A DNA stretch of 61,570 nucleotides from Chelatococcus composti (GTDB lineage Bacteria > Pseudomonadota > Alphaproteobacteria > Rhizobiales > Beijerinckiaceae), in NCBI RefSeq assembly GCF_014201415.1, contig NZ_JACHEH010000011.1, positions 1 to 61,570 of the forward strand, read 5' to 3'. The notes under the pieces are model-generated. The model was not told the DNA's origin and searched no databases. It worked only from the letters and a program-made list of their open reading frames with translations. How positions within the stretch are numbered: position 1 is the stretch's first letter; every line of letters starts with the position of its first letter. A program made the translations under genes and the position numbers. Positions 1-8,619 of this stretch are shown here, piece by piece.

Positions 1-210
1 CCCTCTCAGGATACCCCCAGAAGACAGGCCGCAAAAATACCGCCGCCTACGCTTCTCTTCCTCTCTCAACAATGTCAAAGAGCAACGGCAACCGATGATG
101 CCGCGGCAACCTCGGGAGCGCAGCCATCCATCCCGACCTTGGCCGGGTGGATGAACCCGTCTTTCAGAGGAAGCCGTGGGCGCCGCCCGCCGTCAGCGGC
201 AGCGCCGTTG
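1..210 (-). other. Leader of a ribosomal RNA operon, reading leftward; 16S gene lies beyond the left edge
   Basis: Read on the minus strand, this stretch lies downstream of an rRNA-type promoter (218-268). It carries a boxA-like antitermination signal (73-84), followed by a purine-rich segment resembling the pre-16S leader of alphaproteobacterial rrn operons. No protein gene is convincing here. That the 16S gene follows immediately outside the window is inferred from leader architecture; no rRNA sequence is present in the window. Confidence 0.65.
73..84 (-). promoter_or_regulatory. boxA-like rRNA antitermination signal
   Basis: On the minus strand the sequence is TGCTCTTTGACA, one base different from the E. 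coli boxA core TGCTCTTTAACA. In rRNA leaders boxA RNA is bound by NusB/NusE, which protects the transcript from Rho. It lies about 130 nt downstream of the predicted start of transcription. Confidence 0.65.
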
Positions 211-217
211 TGGCGCT

Positions 218-268
218 TATATAGGTCGGGTCGATTTCGACTGTCAACACGGGCCATGAAATTTTTTT
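218..268 (-). promoter_or_regulatory. rRNA-type sigma-70 promoter with A-tract UP element
   Basis: On the minus strand a perfect -35 TTGACA (242-247) is followed after 18 nt by TATATA (218-223), or after 17 nt by CTATAT. Upstream of the -35 lies an A/T run (259-268), at about -48 to -57, where an UP element binds the alpha subunit C-terminal domain. A strong -35 with UP element, followed by boxA, fits a ribosomal RNA promoter. Confidence 0.65.
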
Positions 269-518
269 GGCGGCCGACGCCCCCTATCTGGGGATAACTC
301 GCCGGGCGCAAGCCCGGATCATGCCACGCATGGCTGCCGCACTTCGACCATACTGTCTGCGCAAAGAAACGGCACAGCTGCTTCTTGCAGACCGCCGTGC
401 GTGCAGGTTGCGGTTGATTTGCCGGGCCGCGACCGGCAAAAGATGAAGCCGCAATTGGAACACAAACGTTTGCCGGTCGGTGGCGAGAGCTTCTGGTGCC
501 AGGGGACGTCACGAGCGC
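269..518. other. Intergenic stretch, no gene seen
   Basis: This segment separates the leftward rRNA promoter from the rightward M23 peptidase gene. The open frames crossing it have no recognisable product and are interpreted as chance frames in GC-rich DNA. It presumably holds the peptidase promoter, but I could not pick a convincing -35/-10 pair. Confidence 0.4.
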
Positions 519-2609
519 ATGAAGATCGACCACATGCCCGAAGGCAACGGCGCCTTCCTGTCGCCTGCGGCCGCAGCCCAGCCGCGGACGGCCGCGCGCG
601 TCGAGGGCATGCGCCGGGAGCGCCCGTCGGTGATGGTCGACCTCGGCCGCGAGCCGCCGATCGACCCCGAGGGTCAATCTTCACCCCACAGCGACCGCCG
701 CAGCTTCAGCCTGCGCTGGCTGACCGCCAGCATCCTGACGGGCGTCAGCGGCGCCGCCCTTCTCGGCGCTGCCATCTATATAGCGCTGCAGGGCGACACC
801 ATCTTCGCGCAACTGCCCGAGCGTGCGCGGGAGATAGCCCGCCGGGCCGACGACGGCGCAGCGAGCGGCAACAGGATCGTCAAGGGCGACAAGCTGGTGC
901 GCACCGAGCTGTTCGTCGCCGCCAAGCAGACCATCAAGGCGCCGATGACCATGCGCGTGGGTGACCGCGAGGTGATCAAGGTCAGGCCCTTCCTGCGCCT
1001 TGCCACCAACCTGTCGCAGACGGCCGGCGTCTACGCGACCGATATTCCGCCCTTCAATCCGCTCAAGCTCTATGCCGAGGGAGAGGACACCTCCGAACGC
1101 TTCGGCGAGGTGGAGCCTGCTCCCGCCGATGCCGACGCCGATGTCTCCTTCGTGCGCCGCGACCTCGACGATGTCGAAATCGAAGCCGATGCACCGGGCC
1201 TCACCGACGAGGAGGCCCTGGCCCAGCTCGCCGAGGAGCAGCGGCTCACCGTGAGCGTCCGCAACGAGCCGTCGCTGACGGCGCCGGCCCAGCTCATGCT
1301 TTCGCGCACCCTGCGCCACGTGGCCCTGGCGAGCCCCGCCCTCGCCTACGCCAATCCCATCGACGCCCCGTTCAAGGAACTCGACATCCGCGTGGTGCCG
1401 GAGAACGTGACGATTGTCGCGCGGCAGGTCGCCGGCGAGAACCCGGCCGCCCCCGAGGAGAAGGTCGTCGCCGTCAAGAAGGGCGCCAAACTCGCCGACA
1501 TCCTGAAGGCGGAGGGCGCGAGCGACCGGGAGATCGCCGCCATCCTCGCCGCCCTCGGGTCCGATACGGTGAAGGCTGTGCGCGAGGGGCAGAATGTCCG
1601 GCTGCTGCTTGCGCCCAATATCGACGGCAGCGGGCCGCGCCGTATCTCGCGCGTCATGATTGTCGATTCCCAGTCGATCGCCGGCATCGCCGCGCTCGAC
1701 GACAAGGGGCGCTTTGTGCCTGTCTCGCTGCCCCAGGAGGAGTTCGCCACCGCGTCAGCGGAGACGGGCGAGGATGTCGGCGAAGACGGCGAGAACGGCT
1801 CCGGCGGGCGCGGGGCCCGGCTCTACGAGAGCCTCTACGAGACGGCACTGAAGAACGGCATCTCGCGCGAGGTTGTCCAGGATCTCATCCGCATCTTCGC
1901 CTACGATGTCGATTTCCAGCGCCGCGTCGGCCCCAACGATTCGATCGAGCTGTTCATGGCCGACGACGACGGCACGGCGGCCGGCGATGTCCTCTTCGCC
2001 GCGCTCACCGTCGGCGGCGAGCGGCGGGCGGTCTACCGCTACCAGTCGCCCGAGGACAACACCGTCGACTATTTCGACGAGGACGGCCGCTCGCTGAAGA
2101 AGTTCCTGCTGCGCAAGCCGATCACCGACGGCGTCATGCGCTCGGGCTTCGGCACCCGCCGCCATCCGATCCTCGGCTATTCCAAGATGCATACGGGTGT
2201 CGACTGGGCGAACCGCTCCGGCACGCCCATCCTCGCCGCCGGCGACGGCGTCGTGATAAAGGCTGGCTGGAGCTCCGGCTACGGGCGGCGCATCGAGATC
2301 CAGCACGCTAACGGCTACGTCACCACCTATTCACACCAGTCCGCCTTCGCCCGGGGAATTCAGGAAGGCGTCAGGGTGCGCCAGGGACAGGTCATTGGCT
2401 ATGTCGGCAACACCGGCCTGTCGACGGGCGCGCACCTGCACTACGAGGTGCTGGTCAACGGACACTTCGTCAATCCGATGAAGATCAAGGTGCCGCGTGG
2501 CCGCGAGCTGGAGGGCACGGCCCTGGCCGAGTTCCGCCGCCAGCGCGACCAGATCCGCGAGCTGCGCGCCAAGGCCGAGACAGGCATGCAGGTGGCCGAG
2601 GGCGGCTGA
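519..2609 (+). CDS. M23 family metallopeptidase, membrane-anchored
   Basis: This is a 696-residue periplasmic peptidoglycan hydrolase or LytM-type activator. Residues 1-60 look cytoplasmic, and one membrane anchor lies at about 63-90. A long linker with a LysM/G5-like middle part follows. The C-terminal LytM domain (about 537-655) has zinc ligands visible as HTGVD near 558 and HLHYE near 639. It probably trims or remodels cross-linked murein during growth or division. The ATG at 519 is chosen because AGGGG lies upstream; a GTG at 480 would add 13 residues. The first half is acidic and poorly conserved. The family is secure, but the specific substrate is not. Confidence 0.88.
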   Translation: MKIDHMPEGNGAFLSPAAAAQPRTAARVEGMRRERPSVMVDLGREPPIDPEGQSSPHSDRRSFSLRWLTASILTGVSGAALLGAAIYIALQGDTIFAQLPERAREIARRADDGAASGNRIVKGDKLVRTELFVAAKQTIKAPMTMRVGDREVIKVRPFLRLATNLSQTAGVYATDIPPFNPLKLYAEGEDTSERFGEVEPAPADADADVSFVRRDLDDVEIEADAPGLTDEEALAQLAEEQRLTVSVRNEPSLTAPAQLMLSRTLRHVALASPALAYANPIDAPFKELDIRVVPENVTIVARQVAGENPAAPEEKVVAVKKGAKLADILKAEGASDREIAAILAALGSDTVKAVREGQNVRLLLAPNIDGSGPRRISRVMIVDSQSIAGIAALDDKGRFVPVSLPQEEFATASAETGEDVGEDGENGSGGRGARLYESLYETALKNGISREVVQDLIRIFAYDVDFQRRVGPNDSIELFMADDDGTAAGDVLFAALTVGGERRAVYRYQSPEDNTVDYFDEDGRSLKKFLLRKPITDGVMRSGFGTRRHPILGYSKMHTGVDWANRSGTPILAAGDGVVIKAGWSSGYGRRIEIQHANGYVTTYSHQSAFARGIQEGVRVRQGQVIGYVGNTGLSTGAHLHYEVLVNGHFVNPMKIKVPRGRELEGTALAEFRRQRDQIRELRAKAETGMQVAEGG

Positions 2610-2706
2610 GGCGGCCCGGCCGCCGCATGGCTGCCCTGCGCCTGCGCGCCTAGCCCGCCCGCCGGTCCCGCTTCAAGGTCGCGCAACATCTGCGACCGGT
2701 GGGGCC

Positions 2707-3624
2707 ATGCTCTCCGTCTTTCTGCTCGTCTTGCCGATCTTCGGGCTCATCGCCGTGGGCTTCCTCGCCCGCTGCGTTGGCCTGCTCAACGACCGCACGG
2801 GCGAAGGCCTGTCGGATTTCGTCTACGCCCTCGCAATTCCCTGCCTCATCTTCCGCACGCTGGCGAAGGCCACGTTGCCGGAGGTGCAGCCCTGGGGCTA
2901 CTGGCTGGCCTATTTCGGCGGCGTTGCCGTGGTGTGGGTGCTCACCACCGTCATCGCGCGGCGCCTCTTCCACGTCACCGAGAACGAGGGTGTCGTCGCC
3001 GGCTTTTCGGCGGCGCAGTCCAACACCGTCCTCGTCGGCATTCCGCTTATCCTGGGGGCCTATGGCGACGAGGGCGCCGTCCCGCTCTTTCTGCTGATCG
3101 CCATCCATCTGCCGATCATGATGACGGTAGCCACCGTGCTCGTCGAAGGGCGCGGCACCTCGCCCCTCACCATCGTGCGGCGGCTCATCACCCACCCCAT
3201 CGTCATCTCGGTCATCGTCGGCTCACTCGCGCGGCTCCTGCCCGGCGGGCTGCCCGATGTCGTCTGGTCGCTCGTCAACCCCATCGCCGAGGCTGCCATC
3301 CCCTGCGCACTTATCGCCATGGGCGTCGCGTTGCGGCGCTACGGCTTCGGCGAAGGCTTCGGGCTCGCGAGCACCATCACGGTGCTGAAGCTGCTGGTGC
3401 ACCCGCTTCTCGTCTATCTGCTGGCGCTCCATGTCTTCGACATGCCGCCGACGTGGGCCGGTGTCGCCGTGCTCTTCGCCGCCTCGCCCTCCGGCATCAA
3501 CGCCTATCTGCTCGCCGAGCGCTACCGCTGCGGCATCGCCATCGCCTCCGGATCGATCGCCCTGTCGACCGCCTGCTCGCTGGCGAGCACGATTCTGTGG
3601 CTCACGGTGCTCGGCGCCGGCTAG
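2707..3624 (+). CDS. AEC family transporter (auxin efflux carrier-like permease)
   Basis: This is a 305-residue inner-membrane protein with about ten hydrophobic helices arranged in two halves, typical of the AEC (PF03547) family at 300-320 residues. It starts MLSVFLLVLPIFGLIAVGF and carries the half-repeat signature FAASPSGINAYLLAERY in the second half. Bacterial relatives export or exchange small carboxylates such as malate or malonate; the substrate here cannot be read from sequence. The ATG at 2707 gives a first helix starting at residue 3. The gene follows the M23 peptidase by about 97 nt and ends 14 nt before the convergent gluQ. Confidence 0.88.
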   Translation: MLSVFLLVLPIFGLIAVGFLARCVGLLNDRTGEGLSDFVYALAIPCLIFRTLAKATLPEVQPWGYWLAYFGGVAVVWVLTTVIARRLFHVTENEGVVAGFSAAQSNTVLVGIPLILGAYGDEGAVPLFLLIAIHLPIMMTVATVLVEGRGTSPLTIVRRLITHPIVISVIVGSLARLLPGGLPDVVWSLVNPIAEAAIPCALIAMGVALRRYGFGEGFGLASTITVLKLLVHPLLVYLLALHVFDMPPTWAGVAVLFAASPSGINAYLLAERYRCGIAIASGSIALSTACSLASTILWLTVLGAG

Positions 3625-3638
3625 GCGCCTCCTCGCCG

Positions 3639-4550
3639 TCAGGCGGGAAAGCCGAGGCGGCGGCGAATCTCGTCTGCGCCGATGCCGGCGGCCCTCAGGT
3701 CTCGCAACGCGGGCGAACCGCGGCTCTTGGCGAGCTTGAGGCCGGTCTCGTCGGCAATGAGCGGGTGATGGTGATAGCGCGGCACCGGCAGGTCGAGCAG
3801 CGCCTGCAGCAGCCGGTGCACATCCGTGGCCGCCGCCAGGTCCTGACCGCGGACCACATGCGTCACACCCTGCAGCGCATCGTCGACGACCACGGACAGG
3901 TGGTAGCTCGTTGGCACCTCCTTGCGCGCTAGCACCACGTCGCCCCACCGTGCCGGATTCGCCACCACGCGCCGCTCGCTTCCGTCAGGGTCGAAGGCGA
4001 CGAAGGAGAGCTCGCGGCCTGCGGCCCCGACGCGCTGCAGCGCCGCAGTCATGTCGAGCCGCAGCGCGTGCGGCTCGCCGGAGGCGAGACGGCGGGCGAT
4101 CTCCTGGGCCGGCAGCTGCCGCGCAAGCCCCGGATAGAGCGGCGCCCCGTCGGGGTCGCGCGGCCACGGCCTGCCCTCGGCCCGCTCCCGCTCAGCGACG
4201 GCGGCCCTGATCTCCTGCCGGCTGGCGAAACACGGATAGAGAAGTCCCATTTCGCGCAGCTTCGCGAGGGCCGCCCCATAATCGTCCATGTGCTGGGACT
4301 GGCGGCGCACGGGCTCCTCCCACGTGAGGCCGAGCCAGGCGAGATCCTCGTAGATGGCCTCTTCGAACGCGGGCCGGCAGCGCGTCGGGTCGATGTCCTC
4401 GATGCGCAGCAGGAAGCGCCCGCCGAGGCGGCGGGCCAGGGAGGCGTTGAGCAGCGCCGAATAGGCATGCCCGAGATGGAGAAAGCCGTTGGGGCTTGGC
4501 GCGAAGCGCAAAACGGGTGTCGCCTTCGCCCCCATTGCCGCATCCCTCAT
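3639..4550 (-). CDS. gluQ: Glutamyl-Q tRNA(Asp) synthetase
   Basis: This cytoplasmic enzyme charges glutamate onto the queuosine base of tRNA(Asp), forming glutamyl-queuosine. The 303-residue protein is the class I catalytic domain only: HLGH at residues 25-28 (HIGH motif) and KLAKS near 280 (KMSKS motif), without the anticodon-binding domain of GltX (about 470 residues). That short length separates GluQ-RS from true glutamyl-tRNA synthetase. It begins MRDAAMGAKATPVLRFAPSP; an internal Met6 is an alternative start. The start region lies head to head with the AlkA-like gene, so the two 5' ends share about 40 bp. Confidence 0.9.
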   Translation of the reverse strand: MRDAAMGAKATPVLRFAPSPNGFLHLGHAYSALLNASLARRLGGRFLLRIEDIDPTRCRPAFEEAIYEDLAWLGLTWEEPVRRQSQHMDDYGAALAKLREMGLLYPCFASRQEIRAAVAERERAEGRPWPRDPDGAPLYPGLARQLPAQEIARRLASGEPHALRLDMTAALQRVGAAGRELSFVAFDPDGSERRVVANPARWGDVVLARKEVPTSYHLSVVVDDALQGVTHVVRGQDLAAATDVHRLLQALLDLPVPRYHHHPLIADETGLKLAKSRGSPALRDLRAAGIGADEIRRRLGFPA

Positions 4551-4590
4551 GATGGAACGACCGCGATTCGAATCATGGCGAGGTTACCCG

Positions 4591-5259
4591 ATGCCGAGCA
4601 TCATCAACGGCGAGGCGGCGCTCGATGAAGCCCTTGGCGCCCTCGCCGCCGCCGACCCGCTGATCGGCGAATTGGTGCAGGCCGGCGCACGGCCGCCGCT
4701 GCGCCTGCGCGAGCCGGGCTTCCCCGGGCTTGCTGCCATCATCGTGGCACAGCAGCTGTCCGTCGCGAGCGCAGACGCCATCTGGGCGCGGGTGCGGGCA
4801 CGATTCGACCCGCTCAAGCCTCGCACCTTCCTGGCCGCAAGCGACGAAGACCTGCGCGCCTGCGGCCTTTCGCTGCCCAAGATGCGCGGGCTGCGCGCCG
4901 TTGCGCTCGCCATTGCCGAGGGTCGCCTGATGCTCGATTCGCTCGGCGCCATGGCGCCCGAGGACGCCATCGCCGCCTTGACGGCCGTGAAGGGCATAGG
5001 CCCCTGGACGGCGGAGATCTACCTTCTCTTCTGCCTCGGCCACCCCGACATCTTTCCGGCTGGCGACCTCGCCCTGCAGGAGGCGGCCCGCCTCGCCCTC
5101 CGGCTCGACGAGCGCCCGCGCGAGAAGCAGCTGCGTGCCATCGCGGCCGAGCGTTGGCGGCCCTATCGCGGCGTCGCCGCGCGGGTGCTGTGGGCGTATT
5201 ACCGCATCGCGCGCCGCGGCCGCGAAGGAGCGCCGCTGCTCGGAGCTGACAGCGCCTGA
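4591..5259 (+). CDS. DNA-3-methyladenine glycosylase II (AlkA-like)
   Basis: This base-excision repair enzyme removes alkylated purines from DNA. The 222-residue protein has a helix-hairpin-helix/GPD fold: the hairpin reads LTAVKGIGPWTAEIY (about 130-144), and the catalytic aspartate is Asp159 in FPAGDLAL. It lacks the Ada-like N-terminal part of E. coli AlkA, as many alphaproteobacterial homologues do. The ATG at 4591 is preferred because GAGG sits about 8 nt upstream. Starts at 4549 or 4552 would add about 13 residues and overlap gluQ. No C-terminal cysteine cluster is present, so it is not an EndoIII type. Confidence 0.88.
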   Translation: MPSIINGEAALDEALGALAAADPLIGELVQAGARPPLRLREPGFPGLAAIIVAQQLSVASADAIWARVRARFDPLKPRTFLAASDEDLRACGLSLPKMRGLRAVALAIAEGRLMLDSLGAMAPEDAIAALTAVKGIGPWTAEIYLLFCLGHPDIFPAGDLALQEAARLALRLDERPREKQLRAIAAERWRPYRGVAARVLWAYYRIARRGREGAPLLGADSA

Positions 5260-5341
5260 AGCCGAGGGAATCGCTCGACCGCGCGAACTCCATTCGCTAA
5301 TCAGCAGGAAAGATCACCCTCGAGCCGCACGGGACGACCAC

Positions 5342-6025
5342 ATGGACCAGCGATTGATAGACGGGCCGCGTCTCGCCGCGCGATCGGGCGCCACGCGCCA
5401 GCTCGTCGTCTTCCTGCACGGCTACGGTGCCGACGGCAACGACCTCATCGACATCGGCCGCCAGTGGCAGCGCTGGCTGCCGGATGCGGCCTTCGTCTCT
5501 CCCCACGCGCCGGAGCCCTGCGGCATGTCGCCCATGGGCCGGCAATGGTTTGCCCTCACGTTCCGCGATCCGGACGAGCGCTGGCGCGGCGTCAACCATG
5601 CCGCCCCCGCGCTCGATGCCTTTCTGGATGCCGAACTCGCCCGCCATGGGCTGACGGAGGACAGGCTCGCCCTCGTCGGCTTCAGCCAGGGCACCATGAT
5701 GGCGCTGCACGTCGGCCTGCGGCGCCGCACGGCGCCGGCCGCCATCGTCGGCTATTCCGGCATGCTGGTGGGGCCCAGCGGCGCACCGCCCGAGACGATG
5801 CGGGAAGAGATCCGCGCGCGGCCGCCGGTGCTTCTGGTGCATGGCGATGCGGACGAGGTGATCCCGGTGGAGGCGCTGTTCTTCTCGGCCCAGGCCCTGT
5901 CGAGCCTCGAGGTGCCGGCCCAGTGGCACCTGTCCCACGGCATCGGACACGGCATCGACGGCGAGGGCCTGCGCCACGGCGGGCTGTTTCTGGCGCGCGC
6001 CTTCGGCCTGCCCTACCCCGCCTGA
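5342..6025 (+). CDS. Phospholipase/carboxylesterase family alpha/beta hydrolase
   Basis: This is a 227-residue cytoplasmic serine hydrolase (Abhydrolase_2, YpfH-like). FLHGYGADG (24-32) forms the oxyanion region. The nucleophile is Ser115 in GFSQG; an acid lies in HGDADEVIP (about 168-175), and the histidine in SHGIGHGI is His203. There is no signal peptide or membrane segment. Family members cleave acyl esters of small substrates, sometimes fatty-acyl thioesters; the substrate is not inferable. It begins MDQRLIDGPRLAARSG. It lies 82 nt downstream of the glycosylase gene and ends directly against the convergent aldolase. Confidence 0.88.
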   Translation: MDQRLIDGPRLAARSGATRQLVVFLHGYGADGNDLIDIGRQWQRWLPDAAFVSPHAPEPCGMSPMGRQWFALTFRDPDERWRGVNHAAPALDAFLDAELARHGLTEDRLALVGFSQGTMMALHVGLRRRTAPAAIVGYSGMLVGPSGAPPETMREEIRARPPVLLVHGDADEVIPVEALFFSAQALSSLEVPAQWHLSHGIGHGIDGEGLRHGGLFLARAFGLPYPA

Positions 6026-6796
6026 TCAGCGCCCGACGACGGCGAGCGCCGCCTGCGCCCCCTGGCGCAGGAAGGTCGTGTCGCTGCCGATGGCGGAGAC
6101 GACGATGCCCTTGCGCGCCAGGGCCGCGGCCCGCTCCGGCGGGCCCGCGTAGACCCAGACGGCCTTGCCGGCAGCGCGGGCACGGGCGAGCACATGGTCA
6201 ATCGCCGCGTCGACGGCCGCCGATTCCGGATCGAGATCCCGGCCACCGGACAGGGCGATGGACATGTCCGCCGGACCGATGAAGACTGCATCGATGCCCT
6301 CGACCGCAAGAATGTCGTCGACAGCATCGAGCGCCGCCCGCGTCTCGATCATCGCCACCGCCTGGGTGAGGCCGTTGGCGCGGGCAAGATAGTCCTTCGG
6401 CGCCAGGCCGGACAGGGCCAATGCCGCGTGCGGCCCCCAGCTGCGCTCACCGAGCGGTGGGAACTTGGCGAAGGCTGCGAAGGCCCGCGCGTCGGCTGCC
6501 GAGTTGATCATCGGGGCGATGACCGCGGCAGCGCCGGCGTCGAGCAGGCGCGAGGTGGTCTGGAACTCGCCGACGGGAATGCGCACGACGGTCGGCTTGC
6601 CCGCTCCGGCGACGAGCTGGATGCCGCGGATGGCGGCGTCGACATCGACGGCGCCGTGCTGCATGTCGAGGGTCACGAGGTCGAAGGCCTCGCGCGCCAG
6701 CAAGGCCGCAATGGCCGGCTCCCGGCTGCCGACCCAGGCAGAGAACAGCGGCTCGCCGGTCGCGAGCCGGCTGGCAAAATCCACATGGATCGACAT
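6026..6796 (-). CDS. HpcH/HpaI family class II aldolase
   Basis: This 256-residue aldolase resembles 4-hydroxy-2-oxoheptane-1,7-dioate aldolase and 2-keto-3-deoxy-rhamnonate aldolase. These enzymes use a divalent metal to split 4-hydroxy-2-oxo acids into pyruvate plus an aldehyde. The early VTLDMQHGAVD segment holds the metal/active-site region, and EGIDAVFIGPADMSIALSG (about 170-188) is the family signature just after the metal ligands. The length is typical. No homoprotocatechuate pathway genes lie beside it, so a role in a general or sugar-acid pathway is equally likely. Start is MSIHVDFASRLATG. Confidence 0.87.
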   Translation of the reverse strand: MSIHVDFASRLATGEPLFSAWVGSREPAIAALLAREAFDLVTLDMQHGAVDVDAAIRGIQLVAGAGKPTVVRIPVGEFQTTSRLLDAGAAAVIAPMINSAADARAFAAFAKFPPLGERSWGPHAALALSGLAPKDYLARANGLTQAVAMIETRAALDAVDDILAVEGIDAVFIGPADMSIALSGGRDLDPESAAVDAAIDHVLARARAAGKAVWVYAGPPERAAALARKGIVVSAIGSDTTFLRQGAQAALAVVGR

Positions 6797-6833
6797 GACG
6801 CCCCCCGGCGAATCTCGATGGTGACAGCCGGCC

Positions 6834-7154
6834 TTACTGGCCTTTGACTTCCTGGATGGCCTGCGCCATCAGCTCGTCCATGGTGCGACGGATCTGGTGG
6901 TCGGACTGGGCGACGCCTGCGGCATCGAAGTCGGCCCGCACCTTGCGGAACACGTCGTCGTCCCCCGCCTCCTCGAAATCGGCGAGAACGACACTCTTGG
7001 CATAGGCCTCAGCCTCGGCGCCGGTCTTGCCGAGCTGCTCCGCCGCCCAGAGCCCGAGCAGCTTGTTGCGCCGAGCCGTCGCCTTGAAGCGCAGCTCCTC
7101 GTCGTGCGCAAACTGCTTCTCGAAGGCCTCTTCGCGCTTGTCGAAGGTCGTCAT
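6834..7154 (-). CDS. F-ATPase inhibitor zeta subunit (DUF1476)
   Basis: This 106-residue helical protein begins [15 protein letters not shown]. In Paracoccus the zeta subunit enters the F1 motor with its N-terminal segment and blocks ATP hydrolysis; the family is restricted to alphaproteobacteria. The charged inhibitory N-terminus and the [13 protein letters not shown] helix are plainly visible. An upstream ATG at 7163 would add three residues (MSP); Met at 7154 gives the family N-terminus. It is the single best small-protein marker for an alphaproteobacterial origin of this window. Confidence 0.92.
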   Translation of the reverse strand: MTTFDKREEAFEKQFAHDEELRFKATARRNKLLGLWAAEQLGKTGAEAEAYAKSVVLADFEEAGDDDVFRKVRADFDAAGVAQSDHQIRRTMDELMAQAIQEVKGQ

Positions 7155-7163
7155 CGGGCTCAA

Positions 7164-7518
7164 CTCTCCCTCATGCGGTCGCTCAGGCCGCGATATAGAT
7201 GGCAGAAGGCGGAAGCGCCAGCCCCCATCGGGCTCGAATCACGGCTGTCTGCCTCTGTGCCATCAGACACCCGACAACACCCGCTTGCAACGCCTGGCGG
7301 GCTCACCACATCATTTGGGCAATGTCCAATGCGTATCCGCCGCTCGGGGGCAGTCGTTGTGCTCCGGCTCGCAATCGGCTAGGTTGCGCCTTGCGGGCGA
7401 GGGCTTTGTCCGCAAGCACGATGAGCCTCGAACCGGCCCCCGCCCGCTTCGAGCCGCGGACCTTTTGTATGGAGCCACGGCACCTCCGATGGACTTTCTC
7501 AAAACACGGTATACGCCG
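7164..7518. other. 355-bp intergenic region between the zeta-subunit gene and purC
   Basis: No gene is convincing here; open frames crossing it resemble no protein I know. It must hold divergent promoters for the leftward zeta gene (a CTATAT on the minus strand near 7196 could be its -10) and for purC. A 7-bp hairpin (CTTGCGG/CCGCAAG) lies at 7390-7416. I see no known riboswitch motif. Confidence 0.4.
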
Positions 7519-8283
7519 ATGAACCGTCGCCGTCGTATCTACGAGGGCAAGGCAAAGGTGCTCTACGAGGGCCCTGAGCCAGGCACGCTCATTCAACACT
7601 TCAAGGATGATGCGACCGCATTCAACGCCAAGAAGCACGAGGTTATCGACGGCAAAGGCGTTCTGAACAACCGCATCTCTGAATACATCTTCCAGAATCT
7701 CAACGACATCGGCGTGCCCACGCACTTCATCCGGCGGCTGAACATGCGCGAGCAGCTCATCCGCGAGGTGGAGATCATTCCGCTTGAGGTCGTGGTGCGA
7801 AATGTCGCAGCCGGCTCACTGTCGCAGCGCCTCGGCATCGAGGAGGGCACGCAGCTGCCGCGCTCGATCATCGAGTTCTACTACAAGAACGATGCGCTCA
7901 ACGACCCGATGGTGTCCGAAGAGCACATCACAGCATTCGGCTGGGCGACGCCGCAGGAGATCGACGACATCATGGCGCTCGCCATCCGCGTCAACGACTT
8001 CCTGTCTGGTCTCTTCCTCGGCGTCGGCATCCGTCTCGTCGACTTCAAGATGGAGACAGGCCGCATGTGGGAAGGCGACATGATGCGCATCGTCGTGGCT
8101 GACGAGATCTCGCCCGACTCGTGCCGCCTGTGGGACATCAAGTCCTCCGACAAGATGGACAAGGACCGCTTCCGCCGCGACATGGGCGGGCTGATCGAAG
8201 CCTATTCGGAAGTGGCCCGCCGTCTCGGCATCCTCACCGAGAACGAGCGTCCCGGCCACGGCGGCCCGCGCCTGGTGCAGTGA
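7519..8283 (+). CDS. purC: Phosphoribosylaminoimidazole-succinocarboxamide synthase
   Basis: This purine biosynthesis enzyme ligates aspartate to CAIR using ATP, giving SAICAR. The 254-residue protein starts [18 protein letters not shown], the standard SAICAR synthetase N-terminus with the ATP-binding loop. It continues with [17 protein letters not shown] and later [33 protein letters not shown], the aspartate/CAIR site and signature, written here in the order seen. It heads a same-strand purC-purS-purQ cluster, with a hairpin terminator between purC and purS suggesting partial uncoupling. Confidence 0.96.
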   Translation: MNRRRRIYEGKAKVLYEGPEPGTLIQHFKDDATAFNAKKHEVIDGKGVLNNRISEYIFQNLNDIGVPTHFIRRLNMREQLIREVEIIPLEVVVRNVAAGSLSQRLGIEEGTQLPRSIIEFYYKNDALNDPMVSEEHITAFGWATPQEIDDIMALAIRVNDFLSGLFLGVGIRLVDFKMETGRMWEGDMMRIVVADEISPDSCRLWDIKSSDKMDKDRFRRDMGGLIEAYSEVARRLGILTENERPGHGGPRLVQ

Positions 8284-8322
8284 CGGCACGAGAAGTTGCC
8301 GCAGAGCGCGATTTTGATTAAG

Positions 8323-8342
8323 CGGGGGCCCGTTGGCCCCCG
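8323..8342 (+). terminator. Hairpin between purC and purS
   Basis: A perfect 8-bp stem CGGGGGCC/GGCCCCCG (8323-8330 with 8335-8342) closes a CGTT loop and is followed by TTT. The T tract is short, so it may attenuate rather than fully stop transcription into purS. Confidence 0.55.
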
Positions 8343-8372
8343 TTTCCATTGTTCCCTCCGGAGACCCCGATC

Positions 8373-8615
8373 ATGAAAGCCCGCGTGACCGTGACCCTCA
8401 AGCAAGGCGTGCTCGACCCGCAGGGCAAGGCCATCGAGGGAGGGCTGAAGTCCCTCGGCATCGAGGGCATCGGCTCTGTCCGCCAGGGCAAGGTCTTCGA
8501 CATCGAGCTGACGACGACGGACAGGACCAAGGCCGAGAGCGTGCTGCGCGAGGCCTGCGAGCGCCTGCTCGCCAACACCGTCATCGAGAACTACCGCATC
8601 GAGCTTGCGGAGTGA
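8373..8615 (+). CDS. purS: Phosphoribosylformylglycinamidine synthase subunit PurS
   Basis: This is an 80-residue small subunit of the three-part FGAM synthase, bridging PurQ and PurL. It shows the usual MKARVTVTLKQGVLDPQGKAIE opening and the NTVIENYRIE end that precedes the conserved acidic tail. Organisms with PurS use the small PurL type, which matches the downstream purL of 737 residues. The stop is separated from purQ by only 4 nt, so the two are translationally linked. Confidence 0.95.
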   Translation: MKARVTVTLKQGVLDPQGKAIEGGLKSLGIEGIGSVRQGKVFDIELTTTDRTKAESVLREACERLLANTVIENYRIELAE

Positions 8616-8619
8616 GGCG

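Noticed and set aside
7164-7518. Possible purine or other riboswitch before purC
   Set aside because: No conserved purine-aptamer loops or paired stems found; only one short hairpin at 7390-7416.
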